A DNA stretch of 64,000 nt from Hoeflea sp. GTDB lineage: Bacteria; Pseudomonadota; Alphaproteobacteria; Rhizobiales; Rhizobiaceae. Under the pieces are notes generated by a model. It ran no database searches. It saw only the letters and a list, made by a program, of their open reading frames with translations, and was not told the origin of the DNA. Position numbers and translations under genes: made by a program. The stretch covers positions 62,001-126,000 of the forward strand of contig JAHRFE010000028.1 in assembly GCA_019084245.1 (NCBI GenBank). Direction: 5' to 3'. Of this stretch, positions 26,111-34,808 are shown one piece after another; position 1 is the stretch's first letter, and each line of letters begins with the position of its first letter.

Positions 26111-29100
26111 TTAACCGTTGCGTTCAAGCAATTCCTTGACCAGCTTGTCGTCGATCTCTCCGGTGGCTTCCATGCCGATGGAAGCCTGGAACGCCTTGAT
26201 TGCCGCCGTGGTCTTGGCGCCCATGACGCCGTCAGGTGTGCCCGCATCAAATCCATTGTTGTTGAGAATGGCCTGGATGTTGCGGATGGCCTTTTTCATG
26301 TCAACGGATGCAGTTTCGTTGGTTTCGCCGCCCCAGGAGGCCGGAACTTCCACCGCATTCGCCTCAGGGCTGATTTCCTTGGCAGTCCAGTTGGCGACCG
26401 CGGCGCGGGCTGCTTCGACCTGTTCGGGCCTGAGCGCGTTGAACACCTCATCGCGCTTGACCGCAGCATCCTTGTCGCCGTCATTGGCGGCGATGGCGAA
26501 CCATTTGTAGGACTGCTCCAAATCCCGCGGCACACCGTCACCGCGGGCGTAGAGAATGGCGAGATTGACCTGGCTGTCGCGCACGCCAACTTCCGCCGCC
26601 TGGATGAACCACTCGGCCGCATTGTCGAAGTCAGGTGCGGGACCGGCGGTGGCGTAGAGCACCGCGAGGTTGTGCATGGCGCTGGCGTTGCCCTGTTCGG
26701 CAGCCATCTGATACCATTTCTTGGCGGCATCGAGATCGCGCTCAACACCGCTGCCCTTCTCGTAAAAATTGGCGATCCGGTATTGCGAGGGCGCATGGCC
26801 GAGATCGGCGGCGCGCTGATACCAGTCGGCCGCAGCGCCGAGGTCGACGGGAACGCCGCGACCATCGGTGAAACGCGCGCCGATTTCATAAAAGGCCAGA
26901 GGGTTGCCTGTGGCGGCAGCTGCCTTCAGCGCTTCTGGCGCAGCACCTTGGGGAAGCGCATCGAGCGCGCTAGTCAGCATGACGTCGGTGGCAGGCGCCT
27001 GGCCTTCCGAAGTCGAGATGGCCGATGTTTCTTCCAGAGATGTGGCCGCCGGCCCCATCTCCGGTGCAGCAACGGGCACGTCAACAGCTGGAGCGCTGGA
27101 GGTCTGAACCTCCGTCACGGGCGCATCAGCGCCCGGTTCGATCACCCGGACCTCAGGCAGGCGCGGTCCGCTCGCGGCTTGCTGATCTTCCAGGTCTGAC
27201 ACGATCGGTTCGTCGAGCACGGCGGAAGGCTCAACCACGGGCGCAGGTTCGACGATCGCCGTTTCAACGGCCGCGTTTTTCTCATCGCCGCCCGACAGCA
27301 AGCCCGTCACCAGCGGGAATGTCATGATCGCCAGCAGTATGGCGCCTGCCGCCATCAGGATCGGGCGTCTGCGCGACTTGAGAACTTCGAGGAATCCGCT
27401 GCCGCCGCTCTTGCGGCCCTTGCCGATCGTCTCCACTTCGGCCGCTGCGGCCATGGCCGCGCGGCGCGCAGAGGCAAGAAACTCCGCCTTTTCCGATCCG
27501 TCTTCGGTCGGCTTGCCGCCGCGCTGGCGTTCGGCGGCCTGGGCTTCGCGCACTTTCTGCAGGATGCGATTGATATCGGGCGCGCCGGAGCCTGGCTCGA
27601 GCGGCATGTTGGCGGTTTGCGGATCCATATGCATCGACGGATCGAGCGGCGGCGAATCATCCTCTGTGAAGTGAGGTTCGGCCGGCGATTTCGATGTGTC
27701 TCTACCTGGCCGGATGCGGGCAGCCAGTCCCGCCAGGAAGGATTTTTCGCTTGCCGTGTCGGGCTGCACCAGGTCGTCGTCAGCATCGGCTTCGGTTTCC
27801 TGGCTCGCCGCAAATGCCGCGGCAAGGGCTGCGGCCTCGGATGGTGTCCGCGCCGACTGGCCTTGCTGGCCTGTGCGGTTCCTCTCCGCACGCGGCGCAT
27901 CGGCGCGATAGTCGTCTCCCGACTGCATCGCATCATCCAATGCGACGGTCGAGGCCTGCGGCATTGCCGTCTCAATGGCGCTTCGCGCGTCAGCAACGGC
28001 ATCACGCATGTCGGTCAGTCCGGCGTGATGCAGTGATGACGGGGTGACATCGAGGCGTTCCAGTCGGTCGGCGATCTTCAGCAGCGTATCCTGCACGGCT
28101 TCAAACGCGCGCATTGTCCGGTCATCGGTCTTGCGGCTGAGGCTTTCAAGCGCCTTGAGATCATCTGCCAAAGCGGTGATGATTTCGATATTGGCAATCG
28201 ACTGGGGAGATTGTGCGCCGCCCATCTGCCCGGAATAGGCGCTCACGGCAGCTTCAGCGGCCTGGCGCGCGGCTTCGACGACGAATTCGTCGCTTGTCGC
28301 CAGATGTTCCTCGATCGAGGCAAAGCGTTCGTCAAAGGCTTCGTAGCTGGGTCCACCCTGCGGTGCGGAGCTGACAAGACGCGACAGGTTGGCAATCTGG
28401 TCTTCAAGGCCGCGCAGGGCCTCGTCGCTGGGGCCGGCCTGCACGTTGCTCGACATGTCCAGACGATGGGCGATATCAGCAAGCCTGGCTTCCAGCCCCT
28501 CGATGCCCGGAATTGTCATCGAAGACTGGCTCGGACGATCAAGCCTGGCGGAAATGTCGGCCAGCTGCGCCTCGACATTCTCGAGCCCGCTCATCGGCTG
28601 CATGGCGATGCCCGCGGCGGTCAATTCAGCCTGCTGAAGCTTGGAGGCGATATCGGCCAGCTTGGCGTCCAGGGTTTCAAGGCCCGGCAGCGGATCAATG
28701 GCGCGCGAGGCGGTGGCTTCGGCGCGGCCGATCAGCGCCTCCAGCCGGCCGATGACAGCGTCAGGCATCCGGGCAGGCTCATGGGCGGGAACCGAAAGGC
28801 TGTCAATCTGGTGGGCCAGCTGGTCAAGCCGCGCGATCAGGCTTTCATCCACCCCGCGCGCGTCAAGAGCCTCGATCTTGCCGGAGATGTCGGTCAGGTA
28901 GTCGGTCAGTTCCGGCATGCGGTCGCCGTGGGCGCCATCCTCGATCAGGGCCTGCAGACGTTCGATGCGGGCATCGAGGCGGGCGACAGCTTCCTCATCG
29001 GCCAGTTGCGCGACACGGGCCGCCAGGTGCTCGATCCGGCCGCCAAGGTCGAACTGCGCCGATGTGGGATCCAGATCGTCGATTTTCTGGGCGACCGACG

Positions 29101-30034
29101 CAAGCCGGGCTTCCAGCCGCTCGAACGGAGCGGTATCGACAGGCGGCGCCACGGGGGCGGGCATCGCCGCAATCGCGCGGGTGATTTCATCAAGGCGCGC
29201 GCCGAGCAGATCGAACTGATGCGGCAGGTCCTGGGCTGCGGAGTCAGGCTGCCGGGACATCGCCTCGATGGAATGGGACAGCTCGGTGATCTTGTTTTCA
29301 ATCGCCTTGGCTCGGCCGTCGGCCGGCATGGTGGACAGGACTTCGCGGACGTCGTCGACGCGATAGGCAAGGTTGACCAGTTCGTCGCGCAGACCCGCCA
29401 TGTCGATGTTGGAGACCTGCTCCTCCATCGACTGCCAGCGGGTTTCGAGCGCCTGGACGCTGTCTTCGCGCGCCAGCCGATCGACCATGGCGCGCAGCGA
29501 ATCCAGTTCCAGCCGGAGCGAATCCGCGCCCCCGTCATGGGAGCCCAGCGCATCGATCGACGCCGAAATGCCGGCCAGGTCGCGGCGCAGTTCCTGCGGC
29601 AGCGCCTGGTCGCGGGCCTCGGCCCGCAACTCGCTCATCTCGCGGCGCAGCGCGGCCATTTCCTTGATCAGGACCTGGCTGACATCGGCGCCGTGTTCCT
29701 GGGGGGCGGCCATCCGGGCCGCTATGGTCTGGAGGGACGGCTGGCGCGGCTGATCATGATTGGTTCCCGCAGCCGACCTGGAGGCGTGCTCAGGAGCGCG
29801 ACGCGCGCCCTCAAGCGTCCTTTGACGCGCGCGTATGCCCTCGAGCAGACCGGCGCCAGGGGCGGGGGACGGAGATTGCTGCGGCGGCGCCGGATACCGG
29901 CCCTGAGCCGCATTGCCGCCCCGGCCGAGAATGTCTTCAATTCGCGCTTCCAGGCCTTCAATGGTGCGATTGAGCGCATCCAGCGAGGATTCGCCTGCGC
30001 CAGGCCGGTTTGAATAAGGTCGCGATCCGTTCAT
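26111..30034 (-). CDS. podJ: PodJ-like polar organelle development protein (coiled coil, TM, Sel1, peptidoglycan-binding)
   Basis: A 1307-residue protein. The cytoplasmic N-terminal two-thirds is acidic, low-complexity coiled coil with many repeats of the type LEARLADIAxRLD. One TM helix follows the basic RRRP (ILMAAGAILLAIMTFPLVTG). The periplasmic part has four Sel1/TPR-like repeats (for example GRGVPVDLGAAADWYQRAA, GSGVERDLDAAKKWYQMAA). It ends with a PG_binding_1 domain (DGVMGAKTTAAIKAFQ). This is the domain order of PodJ, the new-pole scaffold of Caulobacter and Agrobacterium needed for polar growth and division. I start at the ATG at 30034 (MNGSRPYSN); a longer frame to 30274 is arginine-rich and unlikely. 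Confidence 0.8.
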   Translation of the reverse strand: MNGSRPYSNRPGAGESSLDALNRTIEGLEARIEDILGRGGNAAQGRYPAPPQQSPSPAPGAGLLEGIRARQRTLEGARRAPEHASRSAAGTNHDQPRQPSLQTIAARMAAPQEHGADVSQVLIKEMAALRREMSELRAEARDQALPQELRRDLAGISASIDALGSHDGGADSLRLELDSLRAMVDRLAREDSVQALETRWQSMEEQVSNIDMAGLRDELVNLAYRVDDVREVLSTMPADGRAKAIENKITELSHSIEAMSRQPDSAAQDLPHQFDLLGARLDEITRAIAAMPAPVAPPVDTAPFERLEARLASVAQKIDDLDPTSAQFDLGGRIEHLAARVAQLADEEAVARLDARIERLQALIEDGAHGDRMPELTDYLTDISGKIEALDARGVDESLIARLDQLAHQIDSLSVPAHEPARMPDAVIGRLEALIGRAEATASRAIDPLPGLETLDAKLADIASKLQQAELTAAGIAMQPMSGLENVEAQLADISARLDRPSQSSMTIPGIEGLEARLADIAHRLDMSSNVQAGPSDEALRGLEDQIANLSRLVSSAPQGGPSYEAFDERFASIEEHLATSDEFVVEAARQAAEAAVSAYSGQMGGAQSPQSIANIEIITALADDLKALESLSRKTDDRTMRAFEAVQDTLLKIADRLERLDVTPSSLHHAGLTDMRDAVADARSAIETAMPQASTVALDDAMQSGDDYRADAPRAERNRTGQQGQSARTPSEAAALAAAFAASQETEADADDDLVQPDTASEKSFLAGLAARIRPGRDTSKSPAEPHFTEDDSPPLDPSMHMDPQTANMPLEPGSGAPDINRILQKVREAQAAERQRGGKPTEDGSEKAEFLASARRAAMAAAAEVETIGKGRKSGGSGFLEVLKSRRRPILMAAGAILLAIMTFPLVTGLLSGGDEKNAAVETAIVEPAPVVEPSAVLDEPIVSDLEDQQAASGPRLPEVRVIEPGADAPVTEVQTSSAPAVDVPVAAPEMGPAATSLEETSAISTSEGQAPATDVMLTSALDALPQGAAPEALKAAAATGNPLAFYEIGARFTDGRGVPVDLGAAADWYQRAADLGHAPSQYRIANFYEKGSGVERDLDAAKKWYQMAAEQGNASAMHNLAVLYATAGPAPDFDNAAEWFIQAAEVGVRDSQVNLAILYARGDGVPRDLEQSYKWFAIAANDGDKDAAVKRDEVFNALRPEQVEAARAAVANWTAKEISPEANAVEVPASWGGETNETASVDMKKAIRNIQAILNNNGFDAGTPDGVMGAKTTAAIKAFQASIGMEATGEIDDKLVKELLERNG

Positions 30035-30356
30035 TATCGTTTCCGCTTCGCGTTGTTGCCAGGAGCTTCGAGCTCCACTCCCATCCGCAGCCAGTCCGCC
30101 GCTCCTGCAATGACGGAGGACAGACCCCGCACTTGGGAGACCAGACTTCAAACCGGAAAAAACAAGATACAAGGAAACCGGGCTTACTGCTCTTGATCCG
30201 CACATTCTGCGAAACGTGGTAAACAACCCGTTAACTAAGGTTACTTTTCTTCTCCTACGGGCCGCATTTTCCAACGACTTGACGTTTCGGAAGGTTTAAT
30301 GTCAAACCGCGAACCTCATTTGGGGCGAAACATAAGCATGACGGCTCTGGCGAACG
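30035..30356. promoter_or_regulatory. Divergent intergenic region between podJ-like and merR
   Basis: This 322-bp gap must hold promoters for both genes. Visible elements are GTTAACTAAGGTTAC at about 30229-30243, one base short of the CtrA consensus TTAA-N7-TTAA, and an inverted TTGAC...GTCAA pair around 30279-30307. The latter resembles the operator upstream of the beta-oxidation operon and could allow MerR autoregulation. No gene is visible. Confidence 0.4.
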
Positions 30357-30767
30357 ATGAATGACATGACCGACATCAGCGAGGGCCAGGAGGAAGCGGT
30401 CTACAGAATCGGCGACCTCGCGGAGGAATTCGGGGTCACTCTGAGGACCTTGCGGTTCTATGAGGACAAGGGCCTGCTCAAGCCGACCCGTGCCGGGGTA
30501 ACGCGGCTGTTTACCAAGCGCGACAGGGCCAGGCTCAAGCTCATCCTGCTTGGCAAGCGCGTCGGGTTCTCGCTGACTGAAGTCAAGCGCATGATCGACC
30601 TCTATGATCCGCACGGCAAGAATGACGCCCAGTTGAAAGTAGCTTTGTCCAAGGGTGAGGCGCAGATGCGGGTGCTTGAGGAACAGCGCGCCAGCATCAA
30701 CACGGCGATCGAGGAGCTTGAACGCACCATCTCGGTGGTGCGTGATATGCTGAAAGAAGCCGAATAG
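30357..30767 (+). CDS. MerR-family regulator (LiuR-like) of the adjacent beta-oxidation operon
   Basis: A 136-residue MerR protein. Winged helix-turn-helix at residues 13-50: YRIGDLAEEFGVTLRTLRFYEDKGLLKP, given here in its two helices, then RLFTKRDRARLKLIL. A C-terminal coiled-coil dimerisation helix ends the protein. No cysteine metal-binding motif is present, so it is not a metal sensor. The position, one terminator ahead of an acyl-CoA degradation operon with a matching palindrome, fits LiuR-type control of fatty or branched-chain acid breakdown. ATG at 30357 or 30366 are both usable. Confidence 0.82.
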   Translation: MNDMTDISEGQEEAVYRIGDLAEEFGVTLRTLRFYEDKGLLKPTRAGVTRLFTKRDRARLKLILLGKRVGFSLTEVKRMIDLYDPHGKNDAQLKVALSKGEAQMRVLEEQRASINTAIEELERTISVVRDMLKEAE

Positions 30768-30799
30768 ACGGCAGCGCCGCAGCATGCCCGCTATCATCA

Positions 30800-30822
30800 C
30801 CCGCCCGCAAGGCGGGTTTTTT
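30800..30822 (+). terminator. Rho-independent terminator after merR
   Basis: Perfect 6-bp stem CCCGCC / GGCGGG around a CGCAA loop followed directly by TTTTTTG, 33 bases after the merR stop codon. It separates merR transcription from the beta-oxidation operon. Confidence 0.9.
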
Positions 30823-30988
30823 GTTGTTTCAGCCTCCTGCGGTCGGATGGAGCGCTCTGCAAATTGCTGTTTCAAAGAAACTGCGCATCACGTTTTTTCG
30901 AACTCCTGCATGAGTAATCCTTGAAAATCATCAGTTTTTGCCCATTTTTCCGGTGCCGAAGCGACGCACACCCCGCTAGGCGCGATTT

Positions 30989-31011
30989 TTTACGTTTACG
31001 CGAACGTCAAA
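30989..31011. promoter_or_regulatory. Candidate LiuR-type operator upstream of the beta-oxidation operon
   Basis: The site TTACGTT-TACGCG-AACGTCAA is an imperfect palindrome, 75 bp upstream of the first acyl-CoA dehydrogenase. It resembles the published LiuR/MerR consensus of TTTACGT-type half-sites in proteobacteria. The preceding T-rich run and spacing to the gene fit a promoter-overlapping site. Assignment is by similarity and context only. Confidence 0.5.
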
Positions 31012-31085
31012 ATTGAGTATGCAAGCTCGCGAGGATCGCCGGGTTATTGTACCTGTCGCGACAAAGACAAAAGGGATGAGGATCC

Positions 31086-32882
31086 ATGCCCGTTTACAAG
31101 GCACCGGTCGAAGACACGCTTTTCATTCTCAATGATGTGCTTGGATATGAGCGCTACATGAACCTGCCCGGTTTTGCCGATGCAAGCCCGGACATTGTCG
31201 AGGCGATTTTGCAGGAAGGCGCCCGGCTTTCCGAAGAGGTCATGCTGCCGCTCAATCAGGTCGGCGACCAGGAAGGTTGCACCCGCCACGACGATGCGAC
31301 GGTGAGCACGCCAAAGGGTTTCAAGGAGGCCTACAAGCAATATTGCGAGGGCGGCTGGCTCGGTCTTGCCGCACCCGCAGAATTCGGCGGTCAGGGCCTG
31401 CCCTATGCGCTGCATGTCGCAGTGGGCGAATACATGTCCTCCGCCAACCTGTCCTTGATGATGTATCCCGGCCTGACCCAGGGCGCGATCGCAGCCATTC
31501 ACGAGCATGGAACCGACGAGCAGAAAGCCAAGTTCCTGCCGAATATGGTGGAAGGCATCTGGACCGGCACCATGAACCTGACCGAGCCCCATTGCGGCAC
31601 GGATCTGGGTCTCCTGCGCACCAAGGCGGTCAAGCAGGATGACGGCAGCTACAAGATTTCCGGCCAGAAGATCTTCATCTCGGCCGGCGAGCACGACATG
31701 TCCGACAACATCATCCATCTGGTGCTGGCCCGTATCGAAGGCGCGCCGGAAGGGGTGAAGGGCATCTCGCTGTTCATCGTGCCCAAATACATGGTCGGCG
31801 ACGACGGCTCGCTGGGCGATCGCAATCCTGTCACCTGCGGCTCGCTCGAAGAGAAGATGGGCATTCACGGCAACGCCACCTGCGTGATGAATTACGATGA
31901 AGCCACCGGCTACCTGATCGGAACGGAAAACGCCGGGCTCAAGGCCATGTTCGTGATGATGAACGAAGCCCGCCTCGGCGTCGGCCTTCAGGGTCAGGCG
32001 ATGGGCGAGATCGCCTACCAGAACGCTGTTGCCTATGCGCGCGAGCGCCTGCAGGGCCGCTCGCTTTCCGGCCCCAAGGCGCCCGACAAGAAGGCCGATC
32101 CCATCATCGTGCACCCCGATGTGCGGCGCACGCTTCTGACCATCCGCGCCTTCAACGAGGCCGGCCGCGCCTTCATGCTGTGGACGGCGCTCAAGTCCGA
32201 CGTGGCGCACAAGTCCGAGGTCGAGAGCGACAGGCAGCAGGCGGACGACCTGCTGACGCTGGTCACCCCGGTGGTCAAGGGCGTGCTCACCGACAAGGGC
32301 TTCGACCATGCGGTGATGGCGCAGCAGATGTTCGGCGGCCATGGCTATATCGAGGAATGGGGCATGAGCCAGTATGTCCGCGATGCCCGCATCGCCATGA
32401 TCTATGAAGGCGCCAACGGCATCCAGGCGCTCGATCTTGTCGGCCGCAAGCTCGGCCAGAACGGCGGCCGCGCGGTCATGGCTTTCTTCAAGGAAGTTGG
32501 CGATTTCTGCGAGGACAACCGGTCCAACGAGGAGCTGGCGCTCTACACCAAGGCTCTGAAGAAGGGGCTCAACGATCTGCAGGCCTCGACCATGTGGCTG
32601 ATGCAGAACGCCATGGCCAAGCCAGACAACGCGGGTGCTGCCTCGACCGACTACATGCATCTCTTCGGGCTTGTGTCGCTTGGGTACATGTGGGCGCTGA
32701 TGGCCAAGGCGGCACTTGAGAAGCGCGACAGCGGGGCCGATGGCAAGGAAGAGTTCCTGGCATCCAAGCTGCTGGTCGGCAAGTTCTACATGGAGCGGAT
32801 CATGCCGGAGACCGCCCTGCGCAAGGCGCGGATCGAGACCGGCAGCGACACCATGATGGAACTGGCCGCGGAGGCCTTCTAG
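31086..32882 (+). CDS. Acyl-CoA dehydrogenase, long form (FadE/DmdC-like)
   Basis: A 598-residue flavoprotein. After an N-terminal extension (VEDTLFILNDVLGYERY) come the acyl-CoA dehydrogenase N, middle (MNLTEPHCGTDLGLLRTKA, the FAD/acyl-CoA contact region) and C-terminal domains. A further acyl-CoA dehydrogenase C-terminal-like extension starts near residue 460. This architecture matches the long FadE12/DmdC-type enzymes that oxidise acyl- or methylthioacyl-CoAs. The candidate catalytic glutamate lies in RIAMIYEGANGIQALDLVG. It is the first gene of the operon, after GGATGAGGATCC. Confidence 0.88.
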   Translation: MPVYKAPVEDTLFILNDVLGYERYMNLPGFADASPDIVEAILQEGARLSEEVMLPLNQVGDQEGCTRHDDATVSTPKGFKEAYKQYCEGGWLGLAAPAEFGGQGLPYALHVAVGEYMSSANLSLMMYPGLTQGAIAAIHEHGTDEQKAKFLPNMVEGIWTGTMNLTEPHCGTDLGLLRTKAVKQDDGSYKISGQKIFISAGEHDMSDNIIHLVLARIEGAPEGVKGISLFIVPKYMVGDDGSLGDRNPVTCGSLEEKMGIHGNATCVMNYDEATGYLIGTENAGLKAMFVMMNEARLGVGLQGQAMGEIAYQNAVAYARERLQGRSLSGPKAPDKKADPIIVHPDVRRTLLTIRAFNEAGRAFMLWTALKSDVAHKSEVESDRQQADDLLTLVTPVVKGVLTDKGFDHAVMAQQMFGGHGYIEEWGMSQYVRDARIAMIYEGANGIQALDLVGRKLGQNGGRAVMAFFKEVGDFCEDNRSNEELALYTKALKKGLNDLQASTMWLMQNAMAKPDNAGAASTDYMHLFGLVSLGYMWALMAKAALEKRDSGADGKEEFLASKLLVGKFYMERIMPETALRKARIETGSDTMMELAAEAF

Positions 32883-32954
32883 GCCTGGCTTGCCTGCGCG
32901 ACTGAAACCGTGGCGGGCGCATAGCCGCCCGCCGGAATTTTCTGGGAGGAAGAC

Positions 32955-34127
32955 ATGGCGACTTTACCGTCGGAAGTGCTTGGCGTGCCGCGTCCGGACT
33001 GGATGGACGACGACGTCGCGATGCTGGAGGACATGGCCTACCGGTGGCTCGAAGCCGAGGTCGCGCCGCATTACGATCGCTACGAGAAGCAGGAAATGGT
33101 TGACCGCAGCGCCTGGGAGAGCGCCGGCGCCGCAGGCCTGCTCTGCGCAGCGATGCCGGAAGAATATGGCGGCTCCGGCGGCACCTATGCCCATGAGGCG
33201 GTGATCGCCGAGGCGCTCGGCCGCACCGGCACCGACGGCTTCGGCATCGCCCTGCACAATGCCATCGTCGCCCCCTACATTTTGCATTTTGGCTCGGAAG
33301 AGCAGAAGCGGACCTGGCTGCCGAAAATGGCATCGGGCGAGATGATCGGCGCTATTGCGATGACCGAACCGGGTGCCGGGTCGGATCTGCAGGGCATCAA
33401 GACGACCGCGAAGAAGGATGGCAATCACTACGTCCTCAATGGCTCGAAGACCTTCATCACCAATGGCCAGCACGCCAATCTGATCATCGTCGTGAGCAAG
33501 ACCGATCCCACCAAGGGCGCCAAGGGCGTCTCCTTGATGGTGGTCGAGACCGACAAGGTCGAAGGCTTCCGCCGCGGCCGCAATCTCGACAAGGTCGGGC
33601 TCAAGTCCAACGACACCTCGGAATTGTTCTTTGACGATGTCCGCATTCCCACCGCCAACATGCTGGGCACAGAGGAAGGCCAGGGCTTTGCGCAGCTGAT
33701 GACCGAACTGCCGCAGGAGCGGCTCTTGATCGCCAACCAGGGGATCTCGATGATCGAGCGGGCGCTGGCGGTCACCATCGACTATGTCAAGGAGCGCCGG
33801 GCTTTCGGCAAGGCGATCATCGACTTCCAGAACACCCAGTTCAAGCTGGCGGAACTGAAATCGGAAGCCGTCATGGCGCGGGTGTTCGTCAACCACTGCA
33901 TCGGCGAACACCTCAAGGGACAGCTTTCCACGACCACCGCCTCGATGGCCAAGTATCTGGTCTCGGATCTGCAGTGCAAAATCGTGGATGAATGCGTGCA
34001 GCTGCATGGCGGCTATGGCTACATGAACGAGTATCCGGTGGCGCGGATGTTCCGCGATGCCCGCGTTCAGCGCATTTACGGCGGAACCAACGAGATCATG
34101 AAACTTTTGATTGCACGGAGCCTGTAG
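32955..34127 (+). CDS. Acyl-CoA dehydrogenase (short/medium form)
   Basis: A 390-residue member of the acyl-CoA dehydrogenase family. It has the IGAIAMTEPGAGSDLQGIKT flavin/substrate segment, an FITNGQHANLIIVV strand, and C-terminal VQLHGGYGYMNEYPVARMFRDAR. The end RIYGGTNEIMK carries the region where long-chain and isovaleryl-type enzymes bind FAD. It follows the long dehydrogenase by 72 bp with GGGAGGAAGAC upstream of the ATG. Two different chain-length ranges probably explain the pair. Confidence 0.9.
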   Translation: MATLPSEVLGVPRPDWMDDDVAMLEDMAYRWLEAEVAPHYDRYEKQEMVDRSAWESAGAAGLLCAAMPEEYGGSGGTYAHEAVIAEALGRTGTDGFGIALHNAIVAPYILHFGSEEQKRTWLPKMASGEMIGAIAMTEPGAGSDLQGIKTTAKKDGNHYVLNGSKTFITNGQHANLIIVVSKTDPTKGAKGVSLMVVETDKVEGFRRGRNLDKVGLKSNDTSELFFDDVRIPTANMLGTEEGQGFAQLMTELPQERLLIANQGISMIERALAVTIDYVKERRAFGKAIIDFQNTQFKLAELKSEAVMARVFVNHCIGEHLKGQLSTTTASMAKYLVSDLQCKIVDECVQLHGGYGYMNEYPVARMFRDARVQRIYGGTNEIMKLLIARSL

Positions 34128-34130
34128 ACG

Positions 34131-34784
34131 ATGACCGATTTCACGCTCGATTGCTTTTTGGAAAGCGGCAACGCCTACAAGGCGGCGCTGATGCTGGAAC
34201 TTTGCGGCGCCGACTGGGCGCCGCGCCGGGTGGCGTTCTTTGCCGGGCAGACGCGGTCGGGAGAATTCCGTGAATTGAATGTCATGGGAGAGGTTCCGAT
34301 CCTGACCCATCATAAGGCGGATGGCGACATCGTGCTCAGCCAGTCGGGCGGTATTCTCGATTATGTGTCGCGGGAATTCGACCGGTTCGGACCCGCCAAC
34401 GAGGACGAGCGCCGGGAAATTCTGCGCTGGATCCTGTGGGACAATCACAAGCTCTCAAGCTACACGGCGACCTTCCGCTTCATGAACCTGTTCCAGAAAA
34501 AAACCGACGATCCGGTGACCCAGTTCATGAAGGCGCGCGCGGTCAACGCCTGGAAAGTGCTGGAAGCGCATATGGCAAACCGCGATTTCGTGGCCACCGG
34601 CCATCCGACCATCGCCGATTTGTCGCTGTGCGGCTATCTGTTCTGGCCCGAGCAGATCGGCATGGATCCGCACGCCTACCCGAACATCACCGCCTGGCTC
34701 GACCGCATCAGTGCGCTGCCGGGCTACAAACGCCCCGAAGACCTCATGCCGAGCGGGATCGACCCCACGACGGCAACCGCCTGA
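34131..34784 (+). CDS. Glutathione S-transferase family protein
   Basis: A 217-residue protein with an N-terminal thioredoxin-like GST domain (FTLDCFLESGNAYKAALMLELCG, then VPILTH..GDIVLSQSGGILDYV). The all-helical C-terminal domain has the conserved ATGHPTIADLSLCGYLFW. It begins 3 bp after the acyl-CoA dehydrogenase stop, so it is coupled to the operon. A role in detoxifying or isomerising CoA-pathway intermediates is inferred from position only. Confidence 0.85.
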   Translation: MTDFTLDCFLESGNAYKAALMLELCGADWAPRRVAFFAGQTRSGEFRELNVMGEVPILTHHKADGDIVLSQSGGILDYVSREFDRFGPANEDERREILRWILWDNHKLSSYTATFRFMNLFQKKTDDPVTQFMKARAVNAWKVLEAHMANRDFVATGHPTIADLSLCGYLFWPEQIGMDPHAYPNITAWLDRISALPGYKRPEDLMPSGIDPTTATA

Positions 34785-34808
34785 CACGATAACTTGGAGA
34801 TCCCCCTC

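Noticed and set aside
28211..30013. Long plus-strand open frame opposite the PodJ-like gene
   Set aside because: It is the reverse of a coiled-coil gene with skewed codons; the translation has no domain and the minus-strand product has clear Sel1, TM and peptidoglycan-binding parts.
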